Origin: Oscillospiraceae bacterium
GTDB taxonomy: Bacteria; Bacillota_A; Clostridia; Oscillospirales; Ruminococcaceae
NCBI GenBank assembly: GCA_017829075.1
Contig: JAGAJA010000068.1
Coordinates: 1 to 29,926, forward strand
Direction: 5' to 3'
Length of the DNA: 29,926 nt
Made by a program: the position numbers and the translations under genes. Below, in pieces: positions 15,708 through 24,020 of the stretch. Each line of letters starts with the position of its first letter. Position 1 is the stretch's first letter. The notes below the pieces were generated by a model. It saw only the letters and a program-made list of their open reading frames with translations. It was not told the origin of the DNA and did no database searches.

Positions 15708-16370
15708 ATGAAGAGATTTTTAGCAACAGTAATTGCCCTGTCGGCGATCACCGCAGCCTTTACCGGCTGTTCAAGAAATAATAACAACAGCGGCTCAGAA
15801 AACAGCGGAGCTTCCACATCTGAGTCCTCTGCGGCGTCAGGAAGCGAAGCTTCCTCCGAAGCAAATTCCTCTGAGAATTCTTCTGAAGTATCCGCGGTTG
15901 AGCGCACTGCCGCTGATTTAGGCAACGCTGCATTCAACTGCGTTGAGTGGGTGTCAATGGAGCAGCTCACTGACGATCAGGCAGTCACGGATTATTTCGG
16001 AATAGACGTTTCCCTCTGCGATGATTACTATGTTTCTATGGCAATGATGAGCGTTCATCTCAATGAGATCATCGTTGTGAAGCCCAGCGCCGGCAATGAG
16101 GATACAGTCAGAGCGCAGCTTGACGAGCATTATGCCTATATCAGAGAGGGCGCGGCTTTCTATCCCGCTCAGGAGAAGTCCGCAGCCGGAGCAGTAATGG
16201 GTCATACCGATGACGGCTTCTATTATATCATTGTACACGAGATCGGTTCTCAGATCGCCGATGTAATGAACGCTTATCAGCCCGGTGAAGAGATCCCCAG
16301 ACTGGAACTCCCGGCAGAGTCTGACACTTCCGCAGAGGAAGGTGCCTCCAACGAGGTAACTCCTGAATAA
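15708..16370 (+). CDS. DUF4358-type lipoprotein
   Basis: A 220-residue secreted lipoprotein. The signal peptide ends in a lipobox FTGC with C21 as the lipidated residue, followed by a Ser/Asn/Glu-rich linker (about 22-65). The folded part (about 66-200) contains FGIDVSLCDDYYVSMAMMSVHLNEIIVVKPSAG and a Tyr-rich stretch, matching the DUF4358 domain common in Clostridia lipoproteins. The acidic tail is disordered. RBS GGAAAGGAAAG is upstream. Function is unknown. It is monocistronic, between two good hairpins. Confidence 0.85.
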   Translation: MKRFLATVIALSAITAAFTGCSRNNNNSGSENSGASTSESSAASGSEASSEANSSENSSEVSAVERTAADLGNAAFNCVEWVSMEQLTDDQAVTDYFGIDVSLCDDYYVSMAMMSVHLNEIIVVKPSAGNEDTVRAQLDEHYAYIREGAAFYPAQEKSAAGAVMGHTDDGFYYIIVHEIGSQIADVMNAYQPGEEIPRLELPAESDTSAEEGASNEVTPE

Positions 16371-16396
16371 AGCAGAAAGACGATTATAAACATTAG

Positions 16397-16426
16397 AAAA
16401 GCTCCTCTTTGGGGGAGCTTTTTTCT
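16397..16426 (+). terminator. Terminator of the lipoprotein gene
   Basis: AAAAGCTCC/GGGAGCTTTTTT hairpin followed by a strong T-tract. Confidence 0.9.
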
Positions 16427-16455
16427 GGTATTATCAATTAATACTGATCTGGTTA

Positions 16456-16484
16456 TATACATATTACCATACGGGATATATAAT
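16456..16484 (+). promoter_or_regulatory. Promoter of the ECF S-component gene
   Basis: -35 TATACA (16456-16461), 17-bp spacer, -10 TATAAT (16479-16484). An imperfect 18-bp palindrome (GGTTATAT...ATATTACC, 16451-16468) covers the -35 and may be an operator. No riboswitch is visible in the short leader. Confidence 0.6.
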
Positions 16485-16522
16485 ATAAAGAAAAACGGTT
16501 TTAGCCGAAAAAGGAGATCACT

Positions 16523-17083
16523 ATGGAGAACAAGGGAAATAATTCAACAAGGGACAAACTGCTCAAAATATGTATTACGGCTATGTTCGCGGCGCTTATC
16601 TGCGTTGCAACTATGCTGATACAGATTCCGTCGCCGTTGAACGGTTATGTTAATTTCGGAGATTGCTTTATACTTATTGCCGCTTGGGTGCTCGGCCCGG
16701 TTTACGGCTTTGCGGCAGGTGGAATAGGCTCTGCGCTTGCAGATCTGTTCACAGGCTATGTGCATTATGTTCCGGGTACATTCGTTATCAAGGGCTTGAT
16801 CGCAGTGGCTGCGGCGCTTATCTGCAAGGCAATGCTGAACAAGTCACAGAAATTCGTGCTTCCCTCTTACATAGCAAGCGCGGCTGTCGGCGAGGTCATT
16901 ATGGTAGGCGGGTATTACCTGTATGCGGCGCTGCTTCTCGGAAAGAGCTTCGCGGGCGCAGCCGCTTCTGTTCCGGGAAATCTGGTTCAGGGCGCATTCG
17001 GCATAATCTGCGGCGTTATCATTATCAGGATCATTGCAAAGACAAAGGTTCTGAGCCGCTTCGGAGCGTATGCAGTACAGTAA
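16523..17083 (+). CDS. ECF transporter S (substrate-binding) component
   Basis: A 186-residue membrane protein with about six TM helices. The N-terminal ICITAMFAALICVATMLIQIPSP carries the AxxxA-type helix used by S components to contact EcfT. GYVNFGDCFILIAAWVLGPVYGFAAGGIGSALADL matches the ECF-S family related to PF07155. It imports a vitamin or cofactor precursor with the shared EcfAA'T module, which is not in this window. The substrate (riboflavin, pyridoxine-related or another) cannot be named. RBS AAAAAGGAG lies 8 bp before the ATG. The gene is monocistronic. Confidence 0.85.
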   Translation: MENKGNNSTRDKLLKICITAMFAALICVATMLIQIPSPLNGYVNFGDCFILIAAWVLGPVYGFAAGGIGSALADLFTGYVHYVPGTFVIKGLIAVAAALICKAMLNKSQKFVLPSYIASAAVGEVIMVGGYYLYAALLLGKSFAGAAASVPGNLVQGAFGIICGVIIIRIIAKTKVLSRFGAYAVQ

Positions 17084-17100
17084 GCATATAATTAATATTT

Positions 17101-17133
17101 CGGGCGCAGTTAGGTAGCTGCGCCCGATTTTTT
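17101..17133. terminator. Bidirectional terminator between ECF S and TtcA-like genes
   Basis: Nine-bp GC-rich stem CGGGCGCAG (17101-17109)/CTGCGCCCG (17118-17126) followed by ATTTTTT on the plus strand; on the minus strand a shorter T-rich tract follows. It serves convergent genes. Confidence 0.9.
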
Positions 17134-17959
17134 ATTCATCAAATCCGTCCAGAAATGAGTGTATCCCGTACTGATCCTTATAGGACATGATCTTGTTCAG
17201 TTTTATCTTCTGAACGCTGTTGAAGATGTTCATTTCGATCTGAGGGTTGTCCTTTGCAAGCTCTGCGATAAGCTGCTTTATTTTAATCCGGGCGGAGCTG
17301 CTCTCCTTGTCGGGAAGTCTGCTGTTTTCCTCGGTAAAACGGCAGGCGCAGCGCAGGAATTCCAGACCGCAGTACCCGCACCAGTGTATTATCTCGCTCT
17401 CACGGATAAGATACATCGGACGTATGAGCTGCATTCCGGGGAAATGGGCGCTTTTGACCTTAGGCAGCATAGTTTCCACCTGACCGCCGTATATCATGCT
17501 CATGAGTATTGTTTCAATTACATCGTCAAAATGGTGTCCCAGCGCGATCTTGTTGCAGCCAAGCTCCTTTGCGCGGTTGTACAGGTGTCCACGGCGCATT
17601 TTTGAGCAGAGAAAGCAGGGGTTGTTCTTTACATTGTAAACCGAGCCGAAAATGTCTGTTTCAAAAACCTCTATGGGAATATTCATCAGCCGGGAGTTTT
17701 CTTCAATCCGGCGGCGGTTTTCCTTGCTGTATCCGGGATCCATCACAAGGAAATGCAGCTCCCATTCGATCCGGCTGTGCCGTCTATATAGCTGAAAAAG
17801 CTTCGCCATGAGCATTGAATCCTTGCCTCCGGAGATGCAGACTGCGATACTGTCGCCGGGATTTATCAGGCGGTATTGCTCCACAGCCATGGAGAATTTT
17901 TTCAGTATCTCCCGCGGAAAGGTTTTGGTGAGGCTCAGCTCAATTTCATCGTTGGTCAT
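17132..17959 (-). CDS. TtcA/TilS-type PP-loop ATPase (tRNA 2-thiocytidine family)
   Basis: A 275-residue PP-loop protein. The ATP-binding motif SGGKDS is at residues 43-48, PCFLC gives C115/C118 in the position of the TtcA CxxC, and GHHFDDVIET is a second family block. TtcA thiolates C32 of tRNA using a [4Fe-4S] cluster held by three Cys. A second cysteine group at C194, C197, C204 and C206 (WCGYCGLEFLRCAC) could supply the third ligand. The protein is clearly TtcA-like, but related PP-loop enzymes of unknown substrate exist in Clostridia, so the name is not transferred as a symbol. It has its own promoter behind the phoR terminator. Confidence 0.8.
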   Translation of the reverse strand: MTNDEIELSLTKTFPREILKKFSMAVEQYRLINPGDSIAVCISGGKDSMLMAKLFQLYRRHSRIEWELHFLVMDPGYSKENRRRIEENSRLMNIPIEVFETDIFGSVYNVKNNPCFLCSKMRRGHLYNRAKELGCNKIALGHHFDDVIETILMSMIYGGQVETMLPKVKSAHFPGMQLIRPMYLIRESEIIHWCGYCGLEFLRCACRFTEENSRLPDKESSSARIKIKQLIAELAKDNPQIEMNIFNSVQKIKLNKIMSYKDQYGIHSFLDGFDE

Positions 17960-17987
17960 ATGATCTCTCCTTTTTAGGGTTCAACTC

Positions 17988-18016
17988 ATTATAAACCAAA
18001 CCTCTGTATTTGTCAA
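17988..18016 (-). promoter_or_regulatory. Promoter of the TtcA-like gene
   Basis: Perfect consensus on the minus strand: TTGACA (18011-18016), 17-bp spacer, TATAAT (17988-17993). RBS AAAGGAGAG follows. The -35 abuts the T-tract of the phoR terminator. Confidence 0.9.
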
Positions 18017-18050
18017 CAGAAAAACCGCAGACGAACGCCGCCTGCGGTTT
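18017..18050 (-). terminator. Terminator at the end of the pst-pho operon
   Basis: Stem AAACCGCAG (minus strand, 18042-18050) pairs with CTGCGGTTT (18022-18030), followed by TTTTTCTG. It starts 4 bp after the phoR stop. Confidence 0.9.
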
Positions 18051-18053
18051 AAT

Positions 18054-19760
18054 TTATCTGTTTTTGGGGAGAGTGAGCGTGAAAGTCGAGCCGCAGCCTT
18101 CAACGCTGGAAACCGTTACGCTTCCTCCGTGAAGCGCAGCGCCATGCTTAACTATCGAAAGCCCAAGCCCCGTGCCGCCTATCGAACCGGGGGCGGAGTG
18201 GCTGCGGGAATGGCTCTTGTCGCAGCGGTAGAACCGCTCGAATATGCGGTCTGAGCTGTCGGCAGGAATACCTATTCCGGTGTCGGATACGGTGACTATA
18301 ACATTGTCCGTGGTATCCTTAACCTCAATATCTGCTCTGCCGCCGGTCTTGTTGTATTTCACCGCGTTGTCCAGCAGGTTGTAAACAATTTCCTCAAGAA
18401 CCGAGGGTATTCCGTTGATCTCTGACTTGTCGCCGGTGACGGATATAGTTACCCGCTTTTCATCGGCAGCGATCTGGAGACGTTCCGCTGCCACCTGCGC
18501 TAGCGTCAGTATATCCACGGTTTCCTCACGGTCGGTGAAGGAGTTCTCGTCAAGCTGTGAAAGCTTGATTATATCCTCGATGAGGGTGATCATTCTGCCG
18601 GCTTCGTCCCGGATATTCCGCGCAAATCCGGGGATATCCTCTGTTTTGACGATGCCTCCGACAAGCATATCTGAAATGCCATAAATCGTGGTAAGCGGCG
18701 TTTTCAGCTCGTGAGATACATTCGAGGTGAATTCCCGGCGCAGCTCCTCCCGGCTTTCCTTTTCGGTGATATCGAGAATTATGATCACCGTTCCGGTCAC
18801 AGCGCCATCAGTGAATACCGGAGTGGCAATTACCTGATAGATCTTGTCGGAGAGGTGCAGAGCCACCTCGCAGCGTTTACCGGCAAGGGCAGTTTCCACC
18901 GCATTGCGGAAAGCCTCGCTGCGGTTGAGCACCAGAACGCTCCGGGAGTTTCCGCTGAAATCAGAGCCGAGCGCGCTCAGCGCCGCCTTGTTGTAGGAGA
19001 GCACTTCTGTGCGGCTGTCGGTTATGATGAAGCCCTCGCTCATGTTTTCGGTTATGAGGGCAAATTCCTTACGGCTGCGGGTAAGCTCGGCTATCTGCCG
19101 GTCTATCTCCCGGTTCTGGTCGCTGATACGGTGGAGCAGGGGAGCGATCTCTCCATAGCTTTCGCCTATATCGGGATTTTTGAGGTCGATATTGTTGATA
19201 GGCTTTACTATCGCGCGGGCGGCAAGCACCGCAGCCCCCAGCGACACCATAGCCGCTATCAGCACTACAAGAAGTATCTCCCACCACATACTGCCTATCC
19301 GCGCAATAACCGTGTCCATTGTGCCGGAAACGCGGACAACGCAGTCATAGCCTATTACTCTCGCGCAGTACACTGTCATTTCAGACATGGTGTAGCTTTC
19401 CCGGACGGCGGTTCCGGTGCCGGAGTTTCTTGCCTCGGCGACCTCCTCGCGGTTGAGGTGGTTTTCCATTTCGGAGATATCCGCCTTGTTGTCGAAGAGC
19501 ACAGTGCCGTCTGCGTCAATGTAGGTTATTCTGTTCTCAAAGAAGCCGTGAATATCTGCGCTGAGATTTTTCAGGCTCTCTACGTCCGCTTCGGGGGTGG
19601 TGTTGTCCATTGTTGCCGCCAGAAGCATTGCCTGCTGTTCAAGCTGCTTCGTAAAAAGCCGCTGTTCATTTGTATAGGTCACGCCCAAGACCAGCGCAAC
19701 CGCTGATAATATGGCGATCAGCGAAACGGCAAACGCTCCGCCGAATATCCTTTTTGTCAT
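18054..19760 (-). CDS. phoR: PhoR-type sensor histidine kinase
   Basis: A 568-residue membrane sensor kinase. TM1 is at about 8-28, an extracytoplasmic sensor domain at about 30-155 and TM2 at about 160-182. A short linker/HAMP-like part follows, then a PAS domain at about 233-330, and the HisKA H-box FTSNVSHELKTPLT with phosphoacceptor H350. The ATPase domain has N, G1 (DTGIGIP) and G2 (GGTGLGLSIV) boxes. It is the last gene of the operon, directly after its response regulator. Together they sense phosphate limitation, with PstSCAB-PhoU as the upstream input in the known pathway. Confidence 0.93.
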   Translation of the reverse strand: MTKRIFGGAFAVSLIAILSAVALVLGVTYTNEQRLFTKQLEQQAMLLAATMDNTTPEADVESLKNLSADIHGFFENRITYIDADGTVLFDNKADISEMENHLNREEVAEARNSGTGTAVRESYTMSEMTVYCARVIGYDCVVRVSGTMDTVIARIGSMWWEILLVVLIAAMVSLGAAVLAARAIVKPINNIDLKNPDIGESYGEIAPLLHRISDQNREIDRQIAELTRSRKEFALITENMSEGFIITDSRTEVLSYNKAALSALGSDFSGNSRSVLVLNRSEAFRNAVETALAGKRCEVALHLSDKIYQVIATPVFTDGAVTGTVIIILDITEKESREELRREFTSNVSHELKTPLTTIYGISDMLVGGIVKTEDIPGFARNIRDEAGRMITLIEDIIKLSQLDENSFTDREETVDILTLAQVAAERLQIAADEKRVTISVTGDKSEINGIPSVLEEIVYNLLDNAVKYNKTGGRADIEVKDTTDNVIVTVSDTGIGIPADSSDRIFERFYRCDKSHSRSHSAPGSIGGTGLGLSIVKHGAALHGGSVTVSSVEGCGSTFTLTLPKNR

Positions 19761-19804
19761 GTCCTATTCCTCTCAATGAATTATTTTCGCAATGAGAATG
19801 TATT

Positions 19805-20476
19805 TCATGAGTTGTCGATTGCCTTGTAGCCAACGCCGCGGACTGTTTCTATCATTCCGCCGCAGTCGCCCAGCTTTAGCCGGAGGGTGCGTATATGTAC
19901 GTCAACAGTGCGGCTTTCCCCGTCAAAGTCATAGCCCCACACCCTTGAGATGATCTTTTCTCTGGAAAGCACAGTGCCGATATTGTCCAGCAGCAGACAG
20001 AGCAGCTCAAATTCCTTGAAGGTAAGCTGGACTTCTCTGCCGTTTACCTTGACGATATGCTTTGAGGTGTTGACATACAGTCCGCCGACGGAATATTCCT
20101 TTGCGGTCTGGGCGCTGGTGCGCCGCATGAGCGCCTTTATTCTTGAGATAAGCTCCATAGTGCCGAAGGGCTTTGCGATGTAGTCGTCAGCGCCGCTGTC
20201 CAGCCCGATGACCTTATCGTATTCCGAGCCTTTTGCGGTGAGCATAATCACCGGCAGGGCGGCATATTCGGGATTGGAACGCAGCTTCGCGAGGATAGAA
20301 AGCCCGTCCTCCTCCGGCAGCATTATATCAAGCAGCAGGACAGACGGAGCTTCCTCCCGGAGCGCCTCCCAGAATTCAGCGGGACGCTCAAAGCCCCTTG
20401 CCTCCAGCCCGGAATTGTTCAGCGCATAAAGTACAAAGTTCCTGATGTTCTGGTCGTCCTCAAGCATATAGATCAT
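19805..20476 (-). CDS. OmpR/PhoB-family response regulator (PhoB/PhoP)
   Basis: A 223-residue regulator. The receiver domain (about 1-118) has phosphoacceptor D50 in LLLDIMLPEEDG, with acidic residues E6/D7/D8 and the MLTAKG and KPFG signatures. The C-terminal winged helix (about 128-222) contains LTFKEFELLCLLL, SREKIISRVWGY and RTVDVHIRTLRLKL. It is expected to bind phased direct repeats such as those before pstS, giving autoactivation of the whole operon. RBS AAGGAG is upstream; 44 bp separate it from phoR. PhoB and PhoP are naming variants of the same role. Confidence 0.93.
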   Translation of the reverse strand: MIYMLEDDQNIRNFVLYALNNSGLEARGFERPAEFWEALREEAPSVLLLDIMLPEEDGLSILAKLRSNPEYAALPVIMLTAKGSEYDKVIGLDSGADDYIAKPFGTMELISRIKALMRRTSAQTAKEYSVGGLYVNTSKHIVKVNGREVQLTFKEFELLCLLLDNIGTVLSREKIISRVWGYDFDGESRTVDVHIRTLRLKLGDCGGMIETVRGVGYKAIDNS

Positions 20477-20497
20477 TTTGTTTGCTCTCCTTAATAA

Positions 20498-21151
20498 TTA
20501 AATATGCGTACCTTTTCTCTCTCCGGTTATGGAGTAAAGCACCCATTCCGCAATATTTGTGGCATGGTCGGCAATTCTTTCAAGGTACTTTGCCGCCATG
20601 AGCAGATCCATGAAGTACTCGGCTTCCTCTGCGTCGCTCCTTACAAGCCGGATAAGCTCCTGCTTGACCTCGATGAACCGCGCGTCAACCTTGTCGTCGG
20701 CGTCGATAGCCGCCTGAGCCAGCTTCACGTCTTTCTTTACATAGGAATCAACGCTCATTGTCACCATGCTGATAGCTTCGTTAGCCATATCGGAAATATG
20801 AACCTTTGCGGCAAGATCAGTGGAATGCACAAATCCGGCGATCTCGGCGATATCCTGCGACTGGTCGGCGATACGCTCCATATCCGATATCATTTTCAGT
20901 GCGGAGGATACGCTGCGCAGATCCTTTGCCACGGGCTGCTGGTGCAGAAGCAGCTTCATGCAGAGCGCTTCTATATCATGCTCCAGATGATCGGTTTCCG
21001 TTTCGTTGTCGTTCACTTTGTCGATCATTTCTGCGGTTTTTTCGTCAAACAGCGCCTTTACTGCGCAGGCAATGCTTTCCTCGCACAATGCGCCCATTTT
21101 TATGAGCTGGATATTAAGCTGCTCAAGCTGCTCGTCAAATCGGTTTCTCAT
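20498..21151 (-). CDS. phoU: Phosphate signalling regulator PhoU
   Basis: A 217-residue all-helical protein made of two PhoU repeats, each with the metal-binding E/D-rich helix pattern (DNETETDHLEHDIEALC in repeat 1; DDKVDARFIEVKQELIRL in repeat 2). ISDMERIADQSQDIAE and LERIADHATNIAEWVLY are family hallmarks. It links the Pst transporter state to PhoR and restrains phosphate uptake. RBS GAGGAGG is upstream. It sits between pstB and the two-component genes, with 15 and 21 bp gaps. Confidence 0.95.
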   Translation of the reverse strand: MRNRFDEQLEQLNIQLIKMGALCEESIACAVKALFDEKTAEMIDKVNDNETETDHLEHDIEALCMKLLLHQQPVAKDLRSVSSALKMISDMERIADQSQDIAEIAGFVHSTDLAAKVHISDMANEAISMVTMSVDSYVKKDVKLAQAAIDADDKVDARFIEVKQELIRLVRSDAEEAEYFMDLLMAAKYLERIADHATNIAEWVLYSITGERKGTHI

Positions 21152-21166
21152 AGTATGTCCTCCTCG

Positions 21167-21913
21167 TTATCCGAAGCGTCCGGTTATGTAGTCCTCAGTT
21201 CTCTTATCCTGCGGATTGGAGAAGATCGCGTCGGTATCGGCATATTCTACGACCTCGCCCAGCAGGAAGAACGCAGTTTTGTCGGAAATACGCGCTGCCT
21301 GCTGCATATTATGAGTTACCATAACAATAGTATACTCCTTTTTCAGCTCAATTGCAAGGTCTTCTATCTTAGAAGTTGAGATCGGGTCGAGAGCAGAGGT
21401 CGGCTCGTCCATAAGCAGCACCTCCGGCTCGACCGCCAGCGCTCTTGCAATGCACAATCTCTGCTGCTGACCGCCGGAAAGTCCCAGCGCGGATTTTTTC
21501 AGCCTGTCCTTTACCTCGTCCCATATTGCTGCGTCCCGCAGGGATTTTTCAACGATGTCGTCCAGCTTCACCTTTGAGTGAATGCCGTGAGTTCTCGGCC
21601 CGAAAGCAATATTGTCATAAACGCTCATGGGGAACGGATTTGGCTTCTGGAATACCATTCCGACCCGCTTCCTGAGCAGGTTCACGTCCATTTTTCCGTA
21701 GATATCCTCGCCGTCCAGCAGAAATTCACCGGTAATGCGGCAGCCCTCCACAAGGTCGTTCATGCGGTTGAGGGATTTAAGCAGGGTGGATTTGCCGCAG
21801 CCGGAGGGGCCTATAAACGCGGTTATCTTGTTTTCGGGAATTTCCAGATTAATGCCTTTCAGAGCCTTGAAATCTCCGTAATACAGCTCTGCGTTCCTGA
21901 TATCAAATTTCAT
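21167..21913 (-). CDS. pstB: Phosphate ABC transporter ATP-binding protein PstB
   Basis: A 248-residue ABC ATPase. Walker A GPSGCGKS at about 35-42, signature LSGGQQQR, Walker [14 protein letters not shown] and a switch His in [25 protein letters not shown] is diagnostic of PstB. It drives phosphate import through PstC/PstA. Its AAAGGA ribosome site lies within the 3' end of pstA, and the gap is 4 bp. Confidence 0.96.
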   Translation of the reverse strand: MKFDIRNAELYYGDFKALKGINLEIPENKITAFIGPSGCGKSTLLKSLNRMNDLVEGCRITGEFLLDGEDIYGKMDVNLLRKRVGMVFQKPNPFPMSVYDNIAFGPRTHGIHSKVKLDDIVEKSLRDAAIWDEVKDRLKKSALGLSGGQQQRLCIARALAVEPEVLLMDEPTSALDPISTSKIEDLAIELKKEYTIVMVTHNMQQAARISDKTAFFLLGEVVEYADTDAIFSNPQDKRTEDYITGRFG

Positions 21914-21917
21914 AGGT

Positions 21918-22850
21918 TTATCCTTTCTTTTTGGAGATATGCCGCTCGATCAGATCTGAAACGAGGTTGATAACGAACGTCACAGCCAGCAGTACGACAG
22001 CCGAGGCAAACGCCTGATCGGTGTGAAGTCCCTCGTTGGACAGAATGTACATATGCACCGTAAGCGTTGCGGTGGAGCTTCCTGAGCCGATAAGCGCGCT
22101 TGGGAGATTATGTCCCGAACCGGAGGTGAATATCAGCGCCGCAGATTCGCCCACGATTCTGCCTATCGCAAGAATTACGCCGGACATTATGCCCGGAACG
22201 GCGGTGGGGAGGATTACTCGGAATACCGTGCGCATTTTTCCCGCGCCAAGACCGAAGCTGCCCTCGCGGTAGCTGTCCGGAACGGCGAGCAGCGCCTCCT
22301 CAGTGGTGCGGATTATCAGCGGAAGTATCATCATCGCGAGGGTGATAACGCCCGCCAGAATGCTGAACTGCCATTTCAGTGAAATGTTGAACATCAGAAA
22401 TCCGAACAGACCGAAAACTATCGACGGAATACCGGACAGAGTTTCAGTGGTGACGCGGATCACTTTTACCAGCTTGTTCCCGCGCTTTGCGTATTCCACG
22501 AGGTACACCGCCGCGAATATCCCTATGGGAACTGCGAGAACGAGGGTCATTGCTGTCATGAGCAGAGTGTTGATTATTGCGGGGAGCATACTTAAGTTTT
22601 CAGTGGTGTATTCCCACGAAAACTGCTCCGCGCTGAGGTGGGGAACTCCGTTCACAAGAATATAGATGATGATGAAAACCAGCATTCCCACCGCAAAAAC
22701 CGCGGCAAGCATAACTAATATCATCAGCAGCAGGGAAAGCGGGCTTCGCGCATATTGCCGCAGTCTTGCGCCGAGGGTGACGCGGTTGATGTATTCTTCG
22801 GGAGCGGAGGAATTGCCGCTCATAGCGGATTTTTCAGCAGCGTCTGTCAT
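21918..22850 (-). CDS. pstA: Phosphate ABC transporter permease PstA
   Basis: A 310-residue inner permease with six TM helices after a roughly 35-residue cytoplasmic extension. [15 protein letters not shown] and the EAA loop [37 protein letters not shown] are typical of PstA. Its ATG overlaps the pstC stop by one base (TAATG), implying coupled translation and equal subunit amounts. Confidence 0.95.
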   Translation of the reverse strand: MTDAAEKSAMSGNSSAPEEYINRVTLGARLRQYARSPLSLLLMILVMLAAVFAVGMLVFIIIYILVNGVPHLSAEQFSWEYTTENLSMLPAIINTLLMTAMTLVLAVPIGIFAAVYLVEYAKRGNKLVKVIRVTTETLSGIPSIVFGLFGFLMFNISLKWQFSILAGVITLAMMILPLIIRTTEEALLAVPDSYREGSFGLGAGKMRTVFRVILPTAVPGIMSGVILAIGRIVGESAALIFTSGSGHNLPSALIGSGSSTATLTVHMYILSNEGLHTDQAFASAVVLLAVTFVINLVSDLIERHISKKKG

Positions 22851-23698
22851 TAGTCTTTCCTCCTTTTAAGCACGGAAAAGCAGAGGTTGATGATGAGTAT
22901 GAACACGAACAGCACGACTGCCGTTGCAATCAGTGCGTCCTGATGAAGTCCGGTAGCGTAGCCCATATCAATGACGATATTGGAGGTCATGGTGCGCACT
23001 CCGGAGGTTATGCTTTCCGGCAGGATCGTCTGGTTACCTGCCACAAGAACGACAGCCATAGTTTCGCCGATAGCGCGTCCAACTCCGAGGATTATTGCGG
23101 CAAGAATACCGGATTTCGCCGCCGGCAGGGAAGCAAAGAAAACGCTTCTCTCATGGGTCGCGCCTAAGGCAAGCGCGCCCTCATAGTAGCTCTTGGGAAC
23201 TGCGTTGAGGCTTGCCTCGGTGGTTTTTATAACGGTAGGGAGAATCATTATTCCCAACAGGATTCCTGCAGTCAGCAGCGATTTTCCCGAACCGCCGAAG
23301 ATGCTCTTCATTATCGGAACGATTACCATAAGTCCGAAAAAGCCGTATACTATTGACGGTATTCCGGCAAGAAGATTGACCGCCGGCTTAACGAACCGAT
23401 ACAGCCCGGCGGGGCAGTAGTGGGACATGAACACCGCGCAGAGAATACCGATAGGTACGCCGATAATTACGGCGATCCCTGTTACCAGTATGCTTCCGAT
23501 GATCATGGGGAATATCCCGTAATATCCGCTGGAGGGCTTCCACTTCTGTCCGAAAAGGAAATCCGTGAAGCCTATCTCGGACATAGCGGGAACGCCCGTG
23601 GCGAACAGGTAAACGCAGATAAGCACCACCGCGAGGATAGACACGCAGGCGCATATCAGAAACAGTGCGTGCATGATATGTTCTATTGCCTTTTGCAT
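22850..23698 (-). CDS. pstC: Phosphate ABC transporter permease PstC
   Basis: A 282-residue permease with six TM helices. GIPSIVYGFFGLMVIVPIM and the EAA loop EASLNAVPKSYYEGALALGATHERSVFFASLPAAKSGI identify PstC, and RAIGETMAVVLVAGN is also characteristic. The start is preceded by GAGGTG at 11 bp. A weak promoter-like pair (TTTATA-17-TATAAT) lies just upstream, so some independent transcription is possible. A 322-bp gap with a large palindrome separates it from pstS. Confidence 0.94.
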   Translation of the reverse strand: MQKAIEHIMHALFLICACVSILAVVLICVYLFATGVPAMSEIGFTDFLFGQKWKPSSGYYGIFPMIIGSILVTGIAVIIGVPIGILCAVFMSHYCPAGLYRFVKPAVNLLAGIPSIVYGFFGLMVIVPIMKSIFGGSGKSLLTAGILLGIMILPTVIKTTEASLNAVPKSYYEGALALGATHERSVFFASLPAAKSGILAAIILGVGRAIGETMAVVLVAGNQTILPESITSGVRTMTSNIVIDMGYATGLHQDALIATAVVLFVFILIINLCFSVLKRRKD

Positions 23699-23846
23699 AG
23701 TTTGATTAACACCTCAAATTATATTTTACAAACCAGATTTTATAAAAGAGCGCCGCACGGCAGCTTTTCAGCCGCTGCGCAGCGCAAGGGGAAGGGAGAA
23801 AACACTGAGCAGTCCACAAAAGTGGTACTGTCTATGAAACTGTTTT
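23699..23846. other. Leader region before pstC
   Basis: About 150 bp without a gene. It contains a weak promoter-like pair close to pstC and a small GC-rich inverted repeat at about 23760-23785. Together with the palindrome it makes up the pstS-pstC gap. Confidence 0.5.
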
Positions 23847-24008
23847 ATACTAATAACCGTTTGAATGAGGGAAAAGATTTGCAGAGAGACAGTGCCGCTA
23901 TCTAGGAAAAGAAACGCAGGCGTACTGTATGTACGTCAAGTTTCTTTGACGACGATAGCAGTGCTGGATTTCTGCAAAGATTTCCTGAGTTTAAATGGTT
24001 ATTAGTAT
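23847..24008. repeat. Long imperfect palindrome between pstS and pstC (162 bp)
   Basis: Ends ATACTAATAACC (23847-23858) and GGTTATTAGTAT (23997-24008) are perfect inverted repeats. Further inward GATTTGCAGA/TCTGCAAAG, ACAGTGCCGCTATC/GATAGCAGTGCT and AAGAAAC/GTTTCTT pair, with GTACTGTATGTAC near the centre. As RNA the whole segment can fold into one long hairpin starting 12 nt after the pstS stop. It has no coding potential. It could be a MITE or an RNA structure that lowers read-through or protects the pstS message. Confidence 0.75.
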
Positions 24009-24020
24009 TGGTATATCGGA

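Noticed and set aside
18711..19706. Plus-strand open frame (331 codons) opposite phoR
   Set aside because: Antisense of a well-defined histidine kinase; low-complexity, His/Tyr-rich product without motifs.
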